DNA of 6,136 bases from Candidatus Aminicenantes bacterium UBA876 (GTDB taxonomy: Bacteria > Acidobacteriota > Aminicenantia > UBA2199): contig DBFQ01000048.1 of the NCBI GenBank assembly GCA_002294665.1, positions 1 through 6,136 of the forward strand, read 5' to 3'. The translations under genes were made by a program, and so were the position numbers. The notes beneath the pieces were generated by a model, which made no database searches, was not told the origin of the DNA, and saw only the letters and a list, made by a program, of their open reading frames with translations. Positions 4,528-6,136 of the stretch are shown one piece after another (the first letter of the stretch is position 1; every line of letters starts with the position of its first letter).

Positions 4528-5784
4528 CTAGTCACAATATTGCCTGAATTCCTCAAAAGTCCGGCTGGTGCGACTCTCCTTCCCGCCCCGCAATACCCGC
4601 GTGACCAGAAACTCCGGAATACCTGAGCCGAAGTGCCGGTCCGCCATGATTCGGTCCATATCGATTACGTATTGGGTAATCCTGCCAGTCTTGGGAATCT
4701 CTGCAAGGAATTTCCACTGTTCATCCAACTTGCAGTAGAGCCGGTAGTACAGGCTGTCTTCAGATTCACAATCCCGGATTATCAGGACTTCCCTTGGCTT
4801 GGATTCGTCCCTGTCCGAAGAGTGGTTTTCACGATGATGCAAGGCCAGCCTGCTTTCGCTCAACAATCGGCGAACCACCCGGGGGTGTTGGATCAAAACC
4901 TTTTCCATCAAGTAACTGGCTGTCGCTTTGGCGACCTCGTCTGCTGACAAGGTAACCGACAGGTCCGGGTCGGCAGGCTGCAAAGTGTGGCCGGCATTTT
5001 CCAGCAGCATGAAATCCGAGTTTCCGCCTTTTTGCAGTATCGCGTAGTGCAAATTCTCCGACTGGGAAAAAGGCACCATCTGGTCCTGATCTCCATGAAC
5101 GAGCAGTGTATCGGCCATTTTTTCGCTTACTTTAAAAAACGGAGACGCAGCGATCACCTGATTCACAGGCGGGTCCGAATCACCAAAAAGCTCATTCCAG
5201 AACCGGGGAAGCATTGACAAATCCGTGGGAGCCGCAGCGGCCGCTATGGCCCGCAGAAAATGCCCTGCTGACGGGTCCGTCGCCAGAGTCAGGATGCCGT
5301 GTGCTCCAGCGGAATGTCCCCAGCCCACGATTCCGGCCGGTTTCAAGCGTGTCCGCAGCATTTCGAAAGCCGAAAGCCAATCCAGTTTCTGTGTCGGCCA
5401 ACGCTGGCCTTCCATAACCGGGCGGTAATCGATATATGCCACCTGAAAATGATTTTCCAGGAGCAAGAGCAGTTCGGTCCGGTTGCTGTCTTCCCGCCAG
5501 TCGTCCCGGTGATTCTTCCAGCCTCCGCCGGGAATCATGATTGCCAGGTACACCGATTGATCCATGAACGGGTTGGGGCGGTGGTAGAGATGAACTTTCT
5601 GCCGCTCATCGCTTCCATAGAAAATCGTTGTTTTTTCCATATCCGCGGGAAGCGAACCAACGGGCCATAAGCCATCTAGCCGGGCATCCCCCGCCTGCAC
5701 CTGCCTACTGTTCATGGAACCCGGGAGGCCCGCCATAACCGGCGCCGCCGCCAGAGAATGTTTAATAAATGTTCTTCGCTTCAT
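4528..5784 (-). CDS. Tat-exported alpha/beta hydrolase (esterase/lipase-like) with C-terminal extension
   Basis: This 418-residue protein starts at ATG 5784 with TGGTGA (5794-5789) as ribosome site. The N-terminus MKRRTFIKHSLAAAPVMAG is a twin-arginine signal (RRTFIK), so the folded enzyme is likely exported. The alpha/beta hydrolase fold follows: an oxyanion-type PGGGW at 85-89, nucleophile S158 in GWGHSAG, acid D234 in HGDQDQMVP and H266 in NAGHTL, in canonical order. This resembles BD-FAE/acetyl-esterase-like carboxylic ester hydrolases; the natural substrate is unknown. Residues after about 300 fall outside the fold: a polar linker (about 305-330) then a ~85-residue domain with alternating strands (VLIIRD, YYRLYCKL, WKFLAEIP, EFLVTRVL) that I do not recognise. 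The gene is convergent with the Ntn hydrolase and monocistronic in this window. Confidence 0.93.
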   Translation of the reverse strand: MKRRTFIKHSLAAAPVMAGLPGSMNSRQVQAGDARLDGLWPVGSLPADMEKTTIFYGSDERQKVHLYHRPNPFMDQSVYLAIMIPGGGWKNHRDDWREDSNRTELLLLLENHFQVAYIDYRPVMEGQRWPTQKLDWLSAFEMLRTRLKPAGIVGWGHSAGAHGILTLATDPSAGHFLRAIAAAAAPTDLSMLPRFWNELFGDSDPPVNQVIAASPFFKVSEKMADTLLVHGDQDQMVPFSQSENLHYAILQKGGNSDFMLLENAGHTLQPADPDLSVTLSADEVAKATASYLMEKVLIQHPRVVRRLLSESRLALHHRENHSSDRDESKPREVLIIRDCESEDSLYYRLYCKLDEQWKFLAEIPKTGRITQYVIDMDRIMADRHFGSGIPEFLVTRVLRGGKESRTSRTFEEFRQYCD

Positions 5785-5936
5785 TTGATCACCAGCGATG
5801 TTTCTCCAGGTATAAAAGATTCTTCTGCCCGGAAGCGGTGGAAACCCTCATATGCCCGGACACATTGAGTGAATCCTGGTTGCATCCTTGAAAATCCCTG
5901 CGATACCAATGAAGTACAGGAAAATCCGGCTTGTTC

Positions 5937-5970
5937 CCCGGTTCGATCAACCCTCATGTTCCAAACCGGG
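5937..5970 (-). repeat. Inverted repeat in the leader of the alpha/beta hydrolase gene
   Basis: CCCGGTT (5937-5943) and AACCGGG (5964-5970) are perfect 7-bp arms separated by 20 bases. In the transcript this would fold as a GC-rich stem about 150 nt upstream of the start codon. No T-run follows on the minus strand. It may be an operator or a leader hairpin; the loop shows no motif I recognise. Confidence 0.5.
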
Positions 5971-6007
5971 TAATCCGCGAAGCCACAACTTTCGCTGAGT
6001 CGACATC

Positions 6008-6036
6008 AGTATAACAACTTGTTCAATAACACGCAA
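6008..6036 (-). promoter_or_regulatory. Candidate promoter for the alpha/beta hydrolase gene
   Basis: On the minus strand TTGCGT (6036-6031) and TATACT (6013-6008) are 17 bp apart. The -10 matches at five of six positions, the -35 only at three. Transcription from about 6001 would leave a leader of roughly 216 nt that contains the inverted repeat at 5937-5970. The promoter lies just downstream of the terminator at 6099-6124, as expected for a new unit. Confidence 0.4.
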
Positions 6037-6098
6037 TCTTGATTTCGATCACCGGAACAGTGTGGCCATGGCGGTTGTTTCCCGTCGATAATCAAAGC

Positions 6099-6124
6099 AA
6101 AAAAGCCGCCAGGTGTCAAGCGGC
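6099..6124 (-). terminator. Rho-independent terminator for a minus-strand gene beyond the right edge
   Basis: Read on the minus strand, GCCGCT (6124-6119) pairs with GGCGGC (6110-6105), a 6-bp stem with one T-G wobble and an 8-base loop. Six T (6104-6099) follow directly. This is the classic intrinsic terminator layout. It implies a minus-strand gene ending near or past 6136 and separates it from the alpha/beta hydrolase gene. Confidence 0.75.
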
Positions 6125-6136
6125 ATATAACTTTAC

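Larger units (their letters stand above)
5785..6098. other. Upstream region of the alpha/beta hydrolase gene, no gene seen
   Basis: No open frame with a ribosome site and coding character is visible on either strand in these 314 bases. The stretch holds a candidate minus-strand promoter, a 7-bp inverted repeat, and a 9-bp direct repeat AACCCTCAT (5843-5851 and 5949-5957). It is probably leader and regulatory DNA for the minus-strand gene. Confidence 0.6.

Overview
The window reads as a stretch of chromosome from a Gram-negative-style environmental bacterium. It carries Sec and Tat export signals, a large repetitive secreted protein, a type II toxin-antitoxin pair, and long intergenic regions made of decayed repeats. 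The phylum cannot be fixed from the sequence. The mix of secreted repeat proteins, VapBC and exported hydrolases would fit uncultured Acidobacteriota/Aminicenantes-like or similar lineages, but that is only an impression.

Layout. (1) 1-1592, minus: the N-terminal 530 codons of a secreted modular protein that runs off the left edge. It has a signal peptide, three carboxypeptidase-regulatory-like beta-sandwich repeats of exactly 98 residues, a Kre9/KNH-like domain and the start of a calcium-binding VCBS/FG-GAP-type repeat. (2) 1593-2454: intergenic DNA holding a candidate promoter for the minus gene, a 3' remnant of a vapC toxin gene (1757-1900), and a mosaic of short direct and inverted repeats and hairpins. 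(3) 2455-3086, plus: an intact vapBC operon with a 4-bp gene overlap and an operator-like repeat array just upstream. (4) 3253-4419, plus: an exported N-terminal-nucleophile hydrolase (choloylglycine hydrolase / acyl-CoA:6-APA acyltransferase superfamily). Its -10 box lies so close to the ATG that the mRNA may be leaderless. (5) 4528-5784, minus: a Tat-exported alpha/beta hydrolase with an unassigned C-terminal extension, convergent with gene 4. (6) 5785-6136: upstream region of gene 5 with a candidate promoter, an inverted repeat, and an intrinsic terminator for a minus-strand gene beyond the right edge.

How it fits together. The clearest structural event is around vapBC. The last ~46 codons of vapC plus ~88 bp of downstream DNA occur twice, as direct repeats 1186 bp apart with no indels and about 95% identity by eye. 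The intact operon's upstream half therefore sits between a dead toxin tail and its own living tail. Part of the same downstream tail occurs a third time at 2144-2219. This looks like a duplicated and decayed, or inserted, toxin-antitoxin locus. The two hydrolases and the modular protein are all predicted to act outside the cytoplasm, but they have separate promoters and nothing links them into one pathway. I see no CRISPR array, transposase, tRNA or rRNA. I found no convincing new multi-gene system; the most unusual items are the vapC duplication, the possible leaderless Ntn hydrolase and the spaced four-copy octamer at 2069-2145.
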